Origin: Actinomycetes bacterium
GTDB lineage: Bacteria > Actinomycetota > Actinomycetes > Actinomycetales > Cellulomonadaceae
Direction of reading: 5' to 3'
NCBI GenBank assembly: GCA_023460255.1
Contig: JAEWQZ010000037.1
Location: 1 to 15,413, forward strand
DNA length: 15,413 nt
The position numbers and the translations under genes are program-made. Shown in pieces: positions 7,531 through 14,148 of the stretch. How positions within the stretch are numbered: the first letter of the stretch is position 1; the number at the start of each line of letters is the position of its first letter. The notes beneath the pieces are model-generated. The model worked only from the letters and a program-made list of their open reading frames with translations. It was not told where the DNA came from and searched no databases.

Positions 7531-8888
7531 ATCGACTCCATCAGCCGGTCCACGCGCTCGTCGGCCGCGCGGAAGGGGTCCTTGCACAGCACGGTGCGCT
7601 GCGCCTGGTCGTTGAGCTTGAGGTGGACCCAGTCCACCGTGTAGTCCCGTCGCGCCTCCTGCGCCCGGCGCACGAAGTCCCCGCGCAGCTTCGCCCGGGT
7701 GGTCTGCGGGGGCGTGGCCGTCGCCTCGAACACCTCCAGGTCCGTGACCACCCGCTCGACGAGACCGCGCGCCGCGAGGAGGTTGTACAGGCCCTCGGTG
7801 CGCGAGATGTCGTGGTAGGCGAGGTCGAGGCGGGCGATCCGCGGGTCGCCGAGGCTCAGCCCGTGCTTGGCCCGGTAGCGCTCGATCAGCCGGAGCTTGA
7901 TCACCCAGTCCAGCTCGCGCTCCACCAGGTCGAGCCGCCCCGTGCGCACGGCGGTGAGCCCGCGCTCCCACAGGTCGAGCACCTGCTTGACCGTCGGGGT
8001 GAGGTCCATGCCCCGCGCGACGTGGCCCTGCACCCAGGTCAGGTACTCCTCCTGGACGTCGAGCGCCGAGACGGTCCGGCCGTTGGCGAGCGCGACGGTC
8101 GCGGCCCCGCTCGGGTCGTGGCTGATCTCCCGGATCGCCCGCATCGGGTTCTCCAGGGTGAGGTCGCGCACCGGGACGCCTGCCTCGACGAGGCGCAGCA
8201 CGAGGTCCGTCGCGCCGACCTTGAGCAGGGTCGTCGTCTCCGACATCGAGGAGTCGCCGACGATGACGTGCAGGCGGCGGTACCGCTCGGCGTCCGCGTG
8301 CGGCTCGTCGCGGGTGTTGATGATCGGCCGTGAGCGGGTCGTGGCGCTCGAGACGGACTCCCAGATGTGGTCCGCCCGCTGCGAGAGGCAGTAGGTCGCG
8401 CCCTTCGGCGTCGGGAGGACCTTGCCTGCCCCGGTGAGCACCTGCCGCGTGATGAGGAAGGGCACGAGGACGTCGGCCAGCCGGGCGAAGTCCCCCTGGC
8501 GTCGGACCAGGTAGTTCTCGTGGCAGCCGTAGGAGTTGCCCGCCGAGTCGGTGTTGTTCTTGAACAGGTGGATGGTGCCCGGCACACCCTCGTGCTCCAG
8601 CCGCTGCTGCGCGTCGACGACGAGGCCCTCGAGGATCCGTTCGCCGCCCCTGTCGTGGGCGATGAGCTGCGGCACGTCGTCGCACTCCGCCGTGGCGTAC
8701 TCGGGGTGCGAGCCGACGTCCAGGTACAGCCGCGACCCGTTGCGCAGGAAGACGTTGGACGAGCGACCCCAGGCGACGACCTTGCGGAAGAGGTACCGCG
8801 CCACCTCGTCCGCCGAGAGCCCGCGACCCGACGGCACGGCGCACGTGACGCCGTACTCCGTCTCCAGGCCGAAGATCCGTCGATCCAC
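7527..8888 (-). CDS. pafA: Pup-protein ligase (proteasome accessory factor A)
   Basis: Uses ATP to phosphorylate the C-terminal Glu of Pup and then forms an isopeptide bond with a lysine on the target protein; cytoplasmic. 453 aa, the usual length, with the glutamine-synthetase-like carboxylate-amine ligase fold. Visible: GLETEYGV with Mg-binding Glu9; SRLYLDVGSHPEYATAE with the catalytic Asp57; the long conserved KNNTDSAGNSYGCHENYL block; TRDEPHAD; and the C-terminal domain from about residue 390. It lacks the Dop-loop insertion of its paralogue Dop, which supports the ligase assignment. GTG 8888 lies 3 nt after the prcA stop, with AGGG 7 nt upstream inside prcA. Its stop overlaps the FKBP start by 4 bp. 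It sits last of the four proteasome genes, next to its substrate gene pup. Confidence 0.98.
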   Translation of the reverse strand: MDRRIFGLETEYGVTCAVPSGRGLSADEVARYLFRKVVAWGRSSNVFLRNGSRLYLDVGSHPEYATAECDDVPQLIAHDRGGERILEGLVVDAQQRLEHEGVPGTIHLFKNNTDSAGNSYGCHENYLVRRQGDFARLADVLVPFLITRQVLTGAGKVLPTPKGATYCLSQRADHIWESVSSATTRSRPIINTRDEPHADAERYRRLHVIVGDSSMSETTTLLKVGATDLVLRLVEAGVPVRDLTLENPMRAIREISHDPSGAATVALANGRTVSALDVQEEYLTWVQGHVARGMDLTPTVKQVLDLWERGLTAVRTGRLDLVERELDWVIKLRLIERYRAKHGLSLGDPRIARLDLAYHDISRTEGLYNLLAARGLVERVVTDLEVFEATATPPQTTRAKLRGDFVRRAQEARRDYTVDWVHLKLNDQAQRTVLCKDPFRAADERVDRLMESM

Positions 8889-8891
8889 CGA

Positions 8892-9617
8892 TCAGCCCTG
8901 TCCGGCGGCGTCCGGCGCCTTCTCGGCCGGTCCGAGGAGCTCGGCGAGCTGGGCCGGTGCGAGCCGTCGGAAGGCGCGGCGCGGCCGCGTGCGGTCCAGC
9001 ACCGCCACCTCCAGCTGGGTGGGCTCGAGGGCCTTGTCCTCCCCGCCCGGCTGGGTGCCGAGCACGCGGACGGCGAGCCGCACGGCCTCGGCGAGCGGCA
9101 GGCCGGGCTGCCACTCGTCGACGAGCCGCTCGGCGAGCTGCTCGGCCTGGCCGCCCATCACCACCGTGCCGCGCTCGTCCGCCACCGAGCCGTCGTACGA
9201 CAGCCGGTAGATCTGGTCGTCGTCCGGCGTCGCGCCCACCTCGGCGACGACCAGCTCCACCTCGAGCGGCTTGCTCTCCGTGGTGAACACGGTGCCGAGG
9301 GTCTGGGCGTAGGCGTTCGCCAGCGCACGGGCCGAGACGTCGGCCCGGTCGTAGGAGTACCCGCGCAGGTCGGCGTACCGCACGCCGGCCACCCGCAGGT
9401 TCTCGAACTCGTTGTACTTGCCGACGGCGGCGAACGCGATCCGGTCGTAGATCTCGGAGATCTTGTGCAGCGCCCGCGACGGGTTCTCGGTCGCGAAGGC
9501 GATCCCCTCGTCGTACCCCAGGACGACGACCGACCGCCCCCGGGCGATCCCCTTGCGCGCGTAGTCCGCCCGGTCCTTCATCAGCTGCTCGGGCGAGACG
9601 TAGAACGGCATCGTCAT
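8892..9617 (-). CDS. prcA: Proteasome alpha subunit
   Basis: Forms the outer, gating heptameric rings of the 20S core particle and docks the ARC/Mpa ATPase; no catalytic residue. 241 aa. The N-terminus MTMPFYVSPEQLMKDRADYA is the typical actinobacterial alpha gate region, followed by KGIARGRSVV and GYDEGIAFATENPS. The start ATG 9617 overlaps the prcB stop (ATGA); an internal ATG at 9611 (MPFYVSP) is a second possible start and would shorten the product by two residues. The C-terminus is Ala/Gly/Pro-rich and lower in complexity. Coupling to prcB fits 1:1 production of the two ring types. Confidence 0.97.
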   Translation of the reverse strand: MTMPFYVSPEQLMKDRADYARKGIARGRSVVVLGYDEGIAFATENPSRALHKISEIYDRIAFAAVGKYNEFENLRVAGVRYADLRGYSYDRADVSARALANAYAQTLGTVFTTESKPLEVELVVAEVGATPDDDQIYRLSYDGSVADERGTVVMGGQAEQLAERLVDEWQPGLPLAEAVRLAVRVLGTQPGGEDKALEPTQLEVAVLDRTRPRRAFRRLAPAQLAELLGPAEKAPDAAGQG

Positions 9618-10444
9618 CGCGGCTCACCCCCGCCCTGCTCCGTGAGGCGCCGCTTGGCCTCGATCTCGGCGACGACGGACGCGAGCTCCGCGTCGGGCAC
9701 GCGCCGGTAGCCGGCGGCGGTCACTGTCGCGACGACCGGCCAGATCCGCCGCACCGTGTCGGGGCCGCCGGTCGCCGAGTCGTCGTCCGCGGCGTCGACG
9801 AGCGCGTGCACCGCGACGCGGACCGCGTCGGCGGCGGGCATGCCCGACCACCAGAGCTTCTTCAGGGACCCCTTGGCGAACGCGGAGCCCGAGCCGACGG
9901 CGTGGAAGTCCGCCTCCTCGTACCGCCCGCCCGTGACGTCGTAGGAGAAGATCCGCCCGGCGGCCCGGTCGAGGTCGTAGCCGCCGAACACCGGCACGAC
10001 GGCGAGGCCCTGCAGGGCCATCCCGAGGCTGCCCCGGATCATCGTGGCCAGCCGGTTCGCCTTGCCGTCGAGGGACAGCAGCGTCCCCTCGATCTTCTCG
10101 TAGTGCTCCAGCTCGAGCTGGAACAGCCTGACGAGCTCCAGGGCGAGCCCGGCGGTCCCGGCGATGCCGACGGCGGAGTACTCGTCGGCCGGGAAGACCT
10201 TCTCGATGTGGTGGCTGGCGATCGCGGGACCGGCGGTCGCGCGGCGGTCGCCCGCCATGACGACGCCGCCCTCGAAGGCCAGCGCGACGATCGTCGTGCC
10301 GTGCACCGCGCCGGTGACCTCACCTGCGGGCAGGGTGCGGCCCGGCAGCAGCGAGGGGTCGTGCACCGCGAGGAAGTCCAGGAACGACGACGTCCCCGGC
10401 ATCGTGAACGCGGCCGGCAGCCGCCCGTGGGTGTCGGGGGTCAT
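9614..10444 (-). CDS. prcB: Proteasome beta subunit (catalytic)
   Basis: Threonine protease of the inner heptameric rings, the degradative site of the 20S core. 276 aa as precursor. A 49-residue propeptide should be removed autocatalytically between Gly49 and Thr50 (VHG-TTIVAL), exposing Thr50 as the nucleophile. Mature-numbering Asp17 and Lys33 are present as Asp66 (AGDRRAT) and Lys82 (HHIEKVF), so the active site is complete. VGSGSAFAKGSLKKL near 190-205 is the conserved late segment. ATG 10444 lies 6 bp after the pup stop; the ribosome binding site is weak, so translation probably depends on pup. The gene overlaps prcA by 4 bp. Acts in the cytoplasm with PrcA, ARC/Mpa and Pup. Confidence 0.98.
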   Translation of the reverse strand: MTPDTHGRLPAAFTMPGTSSFLDFLAVHDPSLLPGRTLPAGEVTGAVHGTTIVALAFEGGVVMAGDRRATAGPAIASHHIEKVFPADEYSAVGIAGTAGLALELVRLFQLELEHYEKIEGTLLSLDGKANRLATMIRGSLGMALQGLAVVPVFGGYDLDRAAGRIFSYDVTGGRYEEADFHAVGSGSAFAKGSLKKLWWSGMPAADAVRVAVHALVDAADDDSATGGPDTVRRIWPVVATVTAAGYRRVPDAELASVVAEIEAKRRLTEQGGGEPR

Positions 10445-10450
10445 CGCGGC

Positions 10451-10642
10451 TCACTCGCCGCCCTTCTGCACGAAGCCACGCACGAACGACTCGGCGTTCG
10501 ACTCCAGGACCTCGTCGATCTCGTCGAGGAGCTTGTCGACCTCGGCGTCGCGGGCCTGGCCCGCCGGGGCGGGGACCGGCTCGGGGGCGTCGGTGGGCTC
10601 GTCCTCGTCGCGCTGGTGGTGGCGCTGGTCCTGACCGGCCAT
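10451..10642 (-). CDS. pup: Prokaryotic ubiquitin-like protein Pup (GGE form)
   Basis: Small, mostly disordered tag joined by its C-terminal Glu to lysines of doomed proteins. 63 aa; the acidic, Pro-rich N-terminal half (DEDEPTDAPEPVPAPA) precedes the helical ARC-binding stretch (about 31-51, VDKLLDEIDEVLESNA) and the signature SFVRGFVQKGGE. It ends in Glu63, so Dop deamidation is not needed, unlike the GGQ Pup of Mycobacterium tuberculosis. The only lysines are Lys37 and Lys60. ATG 10642 has GGGAG 5 nt upstream and GGAGGA further back. The frame is open for another 126 codons upstream, but that stretch runs into dop and has no Pup character. First gene of the pup-prcB-prcA-pafA-fkbp-hisF run. 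Confidence 0.98.
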   Translation of the reverse strand: MAGQDQRHHQRDEDEPTDAPEPVPAPAGQARDAEVDKLLDEIDEVLESNAESFVRGFVQKGGE

Positions 10643-10647
10643 GTTCG

Positions 10648-10660
10648 CTCCCTGTCCTCC
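10648..10660 (-). promoter_or_regulatory. Ribosome binding region of pup
   Basis: Two purine-rich elements on the minus strand: GGAGGA (10655-10660) and GGGAG (10648-10652). The second ends 5 nt before ATG 10642. A small hairpin (arms CCGCC/GGCGG, 10665-10679) lies just upstream. This supports the short 63-residue Pup rather than a longer product. Confidence 0.55.
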
Positions 10661-10692
10661 GGCGCCGCCCGTGCGGCGGTGATGACGAGACG

Positions 10693-10698
10693 ATCCTA
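10693..10698 (-). promoter_or_regulatory. Candidate -10 box for the pup-prcBA operon
   Basis: The minus strand reads TAGGAT, a match to the actinobacterial TANNNT -10 pattern, in the 118-bp gap between dop and pup. Transcription would start near 10686 and give a leader of about 44 nt. No good TTGAC -35 is seen 16-18 nt upstream. Inferred from motif and position only. Confidence 0.4.
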
Positions 10699-10730
10699 GG
10701 CGGCGCACCCGACGACGGGCGCGCGGGTCC

Positions 10731-10760
10731 GCCGCTCGGGCGGCTCGGGTGGCCCGGGCC
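10731..10760 (-). terminator. Hairpin and palindrome after dop
   Basis: Directly after the dop stop lies the perfect palindrome GGCCCGGGCC (10751-10760), then a 5-bp stem GCCGC/GCGGC with a TCGG-type loop (10731-10744). No T-tract follows. It may partly end dop transcription before the pup promoter, but such dyads are common at this GC content. Confidence 0.25.
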
Positions 10761-12377
10761 TCATCCCCCCGCGAGGCGCGCGACGAGTGTCGCGGCGTCG
10801 GGGCAGGCGTCCAGGAGTGCGCCCACGTGCTCCCGGGTGCCTCGCCACGGGTCGCGCAGCGGCACCCGGCGCAGCGAGGCGTGCGTGGGCACGTCCAGCA
10901 CCACGGAGTCCCAGCTCGCCGCCCGGACCTCGGCCGGGAAGCGCCGCACCACGGTGCCCCGGAAGTACGCCCGGGTGTCCGCCGGGGGCTCGTGCACCGC
11001 ACGGGCGACCTCCTCGTCACCGACGAGCCGCTCGACGGCCCCCGCCGCCGCGAGCCGGTGGTAGAGGCCGCGCTCGGGCCGCACGTCCGACCACTGGATG
11101 TCCATCGCCGCCAGGCGCGGGTGGTCCCAGCCGATCCGGTCGCGGGTGCGCATCGCGTCGAGCAGGCGGAGCTTGGCCAGCCACTCGACCTCGCGGGCGC
11201 ACGACGCCGGGTCCGTCCCCAGCCGGGTCAGGACGTCGTCCCAGCGTGCGAGGACCGCCGCCGTCTCCGCGTCCGCCCGGCCGACGGCCGTCCGCACGGC
11301 CGTCAGGTAGACCCGCTGCACCTCCAGCGCGGTCAGGGACCCCCCGCCCGCCAGCTCCAGGCGCGCGGTCAGGTCGAGGTCCCGGCTCACCTGCCGCACG
11401 GCGCCGACCGGGTCGGCCAGGCGCACGCCGGGGACGAAGTCGAGCAGAGCGGGACGCTCGCGGGCCTGCTCGATGAGCCACAGGACCAGCGACGTCGTGC
11501 CGAGGCGCAGGTATGTGGACACCTCGAGCAGCGTCGCGTCGCCGAGGATCAGGTGCAGCCGGCGCCAGCGGCGGCGGTCGGCGTGGGGCTCGTCCCGGGT
11601 GTTGACGATGGGCCGGCGCAGCGTCGTCTCGAGGCCGACCTCCGCCTCGATGTAGTCCGCGCGCTGCGAGACCTGGAACCCGGGCACCTCCCCGGTCGGG
11701 CCGATGCCCACGCGGCCCGCGCCCGTGAACACCTGGCGCGTGACGAGGAACGGCGTCAGTGCGTCCACCAGCTCCTCGAAGGGCACCGACCGCTCGACGA
11801 GGTAGTTCTCGTGCGTGCCGTAGGACGCGCCCTTGCCGTCGACGTTGTTCTTGTACAGCGCGACGTCGGGCATCGCGGGGTTCGCGGCGAGCGTGCGGAC
11901 CGACCGCAGCATGACGGTCTCGCCGGCCTTGTCCCACACCACGGCGTCGCGCGGGTTGGTGACCTCGGGGCTGGAGTACTCCGGGTGCGCGTGGTCGACG
12001 TACAGGCGCGCGCCGTTCGTCAGCACCGTCGTCGCGGCGCCCGGGTCCTCGTACTCCTCGATCTCGGGGCGCTCGAGGGCGTCCGCGTCCCAGGGACCAT
12101 CGTCGGGGGCGCCGTCCGGGCCCGAGGGGGCGGGCCGGGCCGGGTCGTCGGTCAGCTGCGACGGGTGGGCGGACGCCCGGTCGAGCCGGAACCCACGAGC
12201 GTCGGCCAGCGGGTCCTCGTCCGCGTAGTCCCAGCGCGCGTGCCCGGTGGGCGCCGAGGTCAGCGCCGTGTACGCGGCGACGACGTGGCTCGACAGGAGC
12301 ATCGGGTTCGCACCCGCGCGGCCGGGCGCGAGGACGCCGTACTCGGTCTCGATCCCCATCACCCGGCGCACGGTCAC
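10761..12377 (-). CDS. dop: Depupylase Dop (deamidase of Pup family)
   Basis: Cleaves the isopeptide bond between Pup and target lysine; in GGQ organisms it also deamidates Pup, which is not needed here. 538 aa, paralogue of PafA. Visible: VMGIETEYGV with metal-binding Glu10; TGHARWDYADEDPLADARGF (45-64), the Dop-loop absent from PafA; ARLYVDHAHPEYSSPE with catalytic Asp128; KNNVDGKGASYGTHENYL; and TRDEPHAD. The catalytic Asp is about 33 residues later than the Asp95 known for the mycobacterial enzyme. The excess is a Pro/Asp-rich insert at about 66-112. The start at GTG 12377 gives TVRRVMGIETEYG, the usual beginning; later GTG/ATG codons (residues 3, 6, 7) are less likely. No Shine-Dalgarno is seen, but a TAGGCT box sits 7 nt upstream, so the mRNA may be leaderless. 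Separated from arc by 40 bp. Confidence 0.97.
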   Translation of the reverse strand: MTVRRVMGIETEYGVLAPGRAGANPMLLSSHVVAAYTALTSAPTGHARWDYADEDPLADARGFRLDRASAHPSQLTDDPARPAPSGPDGAPDDGPWDADALERPEIEEYEDPGAATTVLTNGARLYVDHAHPEYSSPEVTNPRDAVVWDKAGETVMLRSVRTLAANPAMPDVALYKNNVDGKGASYGTHENYLVERSVPFEELVDALTPFLVTRQVFTGAGRVGIGPTGEVPGFQVSQRADYIEAEVGLETTLRRPIVNTRDEPHADRRRWRRLHLILGDATLLEVSTYLRLGTTSLVLWLIEQARERPALLDFVPGVRLADPVGAVRQVSRDLDLTARLELAGGGSLTALEVQRVYLTAVRTAVGRADAETAAVLARWDDVLTRLGTDPASCAREVEWLAKLRLLDAMRTRDRIGWDHPRLAAMDIQWSDVRPERGLYHRLAAAGAVERLVGDEEVARAVHEPPADTRAYFRGTVVRRFPAEVRAASWDSVVLDVPTHASLRRVPLRDPWRGTREHVGALLDACPDAATLVARLAGG

Positions 12378-12384
12378 GCTCGCC

Positions 12385-12390
12385 AGCCTA
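12385..12390 (-). promoter_or_regulatory. Candidate -10 box for a leaderless dop transcript
   Basis: The minus strand reads TAGGCT (TANNNT type), separated by 7 nt from GTG 12377. Transcription would start at or next to the first base of the start codon. Together with the absence of a ribosome binding site, this is the usual look of a leaderless actinobacterial gene. No clear -35 is visible. Confidence 0.4.
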
Positions 12391-12417
12391 GTGAGCGGCG
12401 GTGCGGCCGATGGTGGC

Positions 12418-14058
12418 TCAGAGGTACTGGCCGGTGGGCGTGACGGTCTCGATGGTGCGGCCGCTCTCCTTGCCGCCCTTGCCCTGGACGATCGTGCGGA
12501 TGAACACGATGCGCTCGCCCTTCTTGCCGGAGATGCGCGCCCAGTCGTCCGGGTTGGTCGTGTTCGGCAGGTCCTCGTTCTCCTTGAACTCCGCCACGCA
12601 CGCCGCCAGCAGGTGCTCGACGCGGATGCCCTTGTGGCCGGTCGCCAGGAGCTCCTTGATCGCCGTCTTCTTGGCGCGGTCCACGATGTTCTGGATCATC
12701 GCCCCGGAGGAGAAGTCCTTGAAGTACAGGACCTCCTTGTCCCCCGAGGCGTAGGTCACCTCGAGGAACTCGTTCTCCTCGGACTCGGCGTACATCCGCT
12801 CGACGGCCTGGACGATCATCGCCTCGACGGTCGCCTGCGGGTCGTCGTCGTGCTCGGCGACGTCGTCGGCGTGCAGCGGCAGGTCGGCGGTGAGGTACTT
12901 GGCGAAGATCTCCCGCGCCGCCTCGGCGTCGGGCCGCTCGATCTTGATCTTCACGTCGAGCCGCCCCGGCCGCAGGATCGCCGGGTCGATCATGTCCTCG
13001 CGGTTGGAGGCGCCGATGACGATGACGTTGTCCAGCCGCTCGACCCCGTCGATCTCGCTGAGCAGCTGGGGCACGATCGTCGTCTCGACGTCGCTGGAGA
13101 TGCCCGTCCCGCGGGTGCGGAACAGGGACTCCATCTCGTCGAAGAAGACGACGACCGGGTGACCGGCCGCGGCCTTCTCGCGCGCCCGGGCGAAGATCAG
13201 CCGGATGTGCCGCTCCGTCTCCCCGACGTACTTGTTGAGCAGCTCGGGCCCCTTGACGTTGAGGAAGAAGCTCTTCGCCGGCGCGCCGTCGGGCCCGACC
13301 CCCCGCATCTCGGCGAGGGAGTGCGCGACGGCCTTGGCGATGAGCGTCTTGCCGCAGCCGGGCGGCCCGTAGAGCAGCACGCCCTTCGGCGGGCGCAGCC
13401 CGTGCTCGCGGAACAGCTCGGGGTGCGCGAACGGCAGCTCGACGGCGTCGCGGATCTGCTCGATCTGCGGGCCGAGGCCACCGATGTCGTGGTACCCGAT
13501 GTCGGGCACCTCCTCGAGGATCAGCTCCTCGACCTCCGAGCGCGGCACCCGCTCGAAGACGAAGCCGCTCCGGGTCTCCACCGTGAGCGCGTCGCCGACG
13601 CGCAGCGGGGCGTCCATGAGCGGCCCGGCGAGGCGCACGACCCGCTCCTCGTCCGCCCGTCCGATGACCAGCGCACGGTCCTCGCCGATCAGCTCCTTGA
13701 CCGTGACGAGCTCGCCCACGGACTCGTAGCGGCCGGCCTCGACCAGCGCCAGCGCCTCGTTGAGCTTGACCTCCTGGCCCGGTCGCAGGCGCTCCAGCTC
13801 CACGGTGGGCGCGACCTGCACGTGCATCTTGCGACCCTGGGAGATGATCTCCGCCGACCCGTCCGCGCGCGCCGCGAGAAACGTCGCGAAGGTCGCCGGC
13901 GGGCGCCCGAGGTCCTCCAGACGCCGCTGCAGCTCGACGATCTGGTCCCGGGCCTGGCGCAGCGCGTCGGCGAGCCGCTCGTTCTTGGCGGCGAGCGCGG
14001 CCGCGTGGCGGGCCGCCTCAGCAGCCTGACGTGCGGTCTCCTCGGGGTGCTGGCTCAT
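12418..14058 (-). CDS. arc: Proteasome-associated AAA+ ATPase (ARC/Mpa)
   Basis: Hexameric ATPase that binds Pup through its N-terminal coiled coils, unfolds the pupylated protein and feeds it to the 20S core. 546 aa. Order: coiled coil (about 8-50, Ala/Glu/Arg-rich heptads), tandem OB domains (about 60-180), AAA+ domain with Walker A GPPGCGKT (231-238), pore loop KYVGE (276-280), Walker B VVVFFDE (Glu308), and arginine-finger region RPGR (363-366). The acidic segment around 395-450 fits the beta-grasp-like insert of Mpa. The last residues are GQYL, the C-terminal motif with penultimate Tyr545 that docks in PrcA pockets. It is shorter than the 609-aa M. tuberculosis Mpa, mainly at the N-terminus. 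ATG 14058 has GGAGG 5 nt upstream. Also called mpa in mycobacteria. Confidence 0.98.
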   Translation of the reverse strand: MSQHPEETARQAAEAARHAAALAAKNERLADALRQARDQIVELQRRLEDLGRPPATFATFLAARADGSAEIISQGRKMHVQVAPTVELERLRPGQEVKLNEALALVEAGRYESVGELVTVKELIGEDRALVIGRADEERVVRLAGPLMDAPLRVGDALTVETRSGFVFERVPRSEVEELILEEVPDIGYHDIGGLGPQIEQIRDAVELPFAHPELFREHGLRPPKGVLLYGPPGCGKTLIAKAVAHSLAEMRGVGPDGAPAKSFFLNVKGPELLNKYVGETERHIRLIFARAREKAAAGHPVVVFFDEMESLFRTRGTGISSDVETTIVPQLLSEIDGVERLDNVIVIGASNREDMIDPAILRPGRLDVKIKIERPDAEAAREIFAKYLTADLPLHADDVAEHDDDPQATVEAMIVQAVERMYAESEENEFLEVTYASGDKEVLYFKDFSSGAMIQNIVDRAKKTAIKELLATGHKGIRVEHLLAACVAEFKENEDLPNTTNPDDWARISGKKGERIVFIRTIVQGKGGKESGRTIETVTPTGQYL

Positions 14059-14063
14059 CCTGG

Positions 14064-14068
14064 CCTCC
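14064..14068 (-). promoter_or_regulatory. Ribosome binding site of arc
   Basis: The minus strand reads GGAGG, ending 5 nt before ATG 14058. This clean Shine-Dalgarno contrasts with dop and trmI, which have none. Confidence 0.6.
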
Positions 14069-14087
14069 GTCCTCGTCCGACACGACG

Positions 14088-14107
14088 ACCCTACGCACAG
14101 ACGTCAA
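14088..14107 (-). promoter_or_regulatory. Candidate promoter of arc
   Basis: In the 90-bp gap between trmI and arc the minus strand holds TAGGGT (14088-14093, TANNNT type) and a TTGACG (14102-14107). The two are only 8 nt apart, so they cannot act as a -10/-35 pair. TAGGGT alone would start RNA near 14081 with a leader of about 23 nt. This gap is also less GC-rich than its surroundings. Evidence is motif only. Confidence 0.3.
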
Positions 14108-14131
14108 GCGGAAAGGAGTGCCGCGCTGTTC

Positions 14132-14145
14132 CCGGCGGAGGCCGG
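14132..14145 (-). terminator. Small hairpin after trmI
   Basis: CCGGC and GCCGG arms around a 4-nt loop, starting 3 nt after the trmI stop codon. Five G:C pairs, no T-tract. It could be a weak terminator or RNA 3' end element before the arc promoter; chance is quite possible. Confidence 0.25.
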
Positions 14146-14148
14146 TCG

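Noticed and set aside
7531..9627. Long upstream extension of the FKBP frame as a 990-residue protein
   Set aside because: The upstream part overlaps pafA and prcA in another frame and lacks any domain; the lipobox signal sequence begins right at GTG 7530.
8367..9710. 447-codon plus-strand frame opposite pafA, prcA and prcB
   Set aside because: Compositional shadow; the opposite strand carries three well-conserved genes in the region.
10643..11020. Longer Pup with 126 more N-terminal residues
   Set aside because: The extra stretch overlaps dop, is Arg/Pro-rich and unlike any Pup. Ribosome binding elements sit just before ATG 10642.
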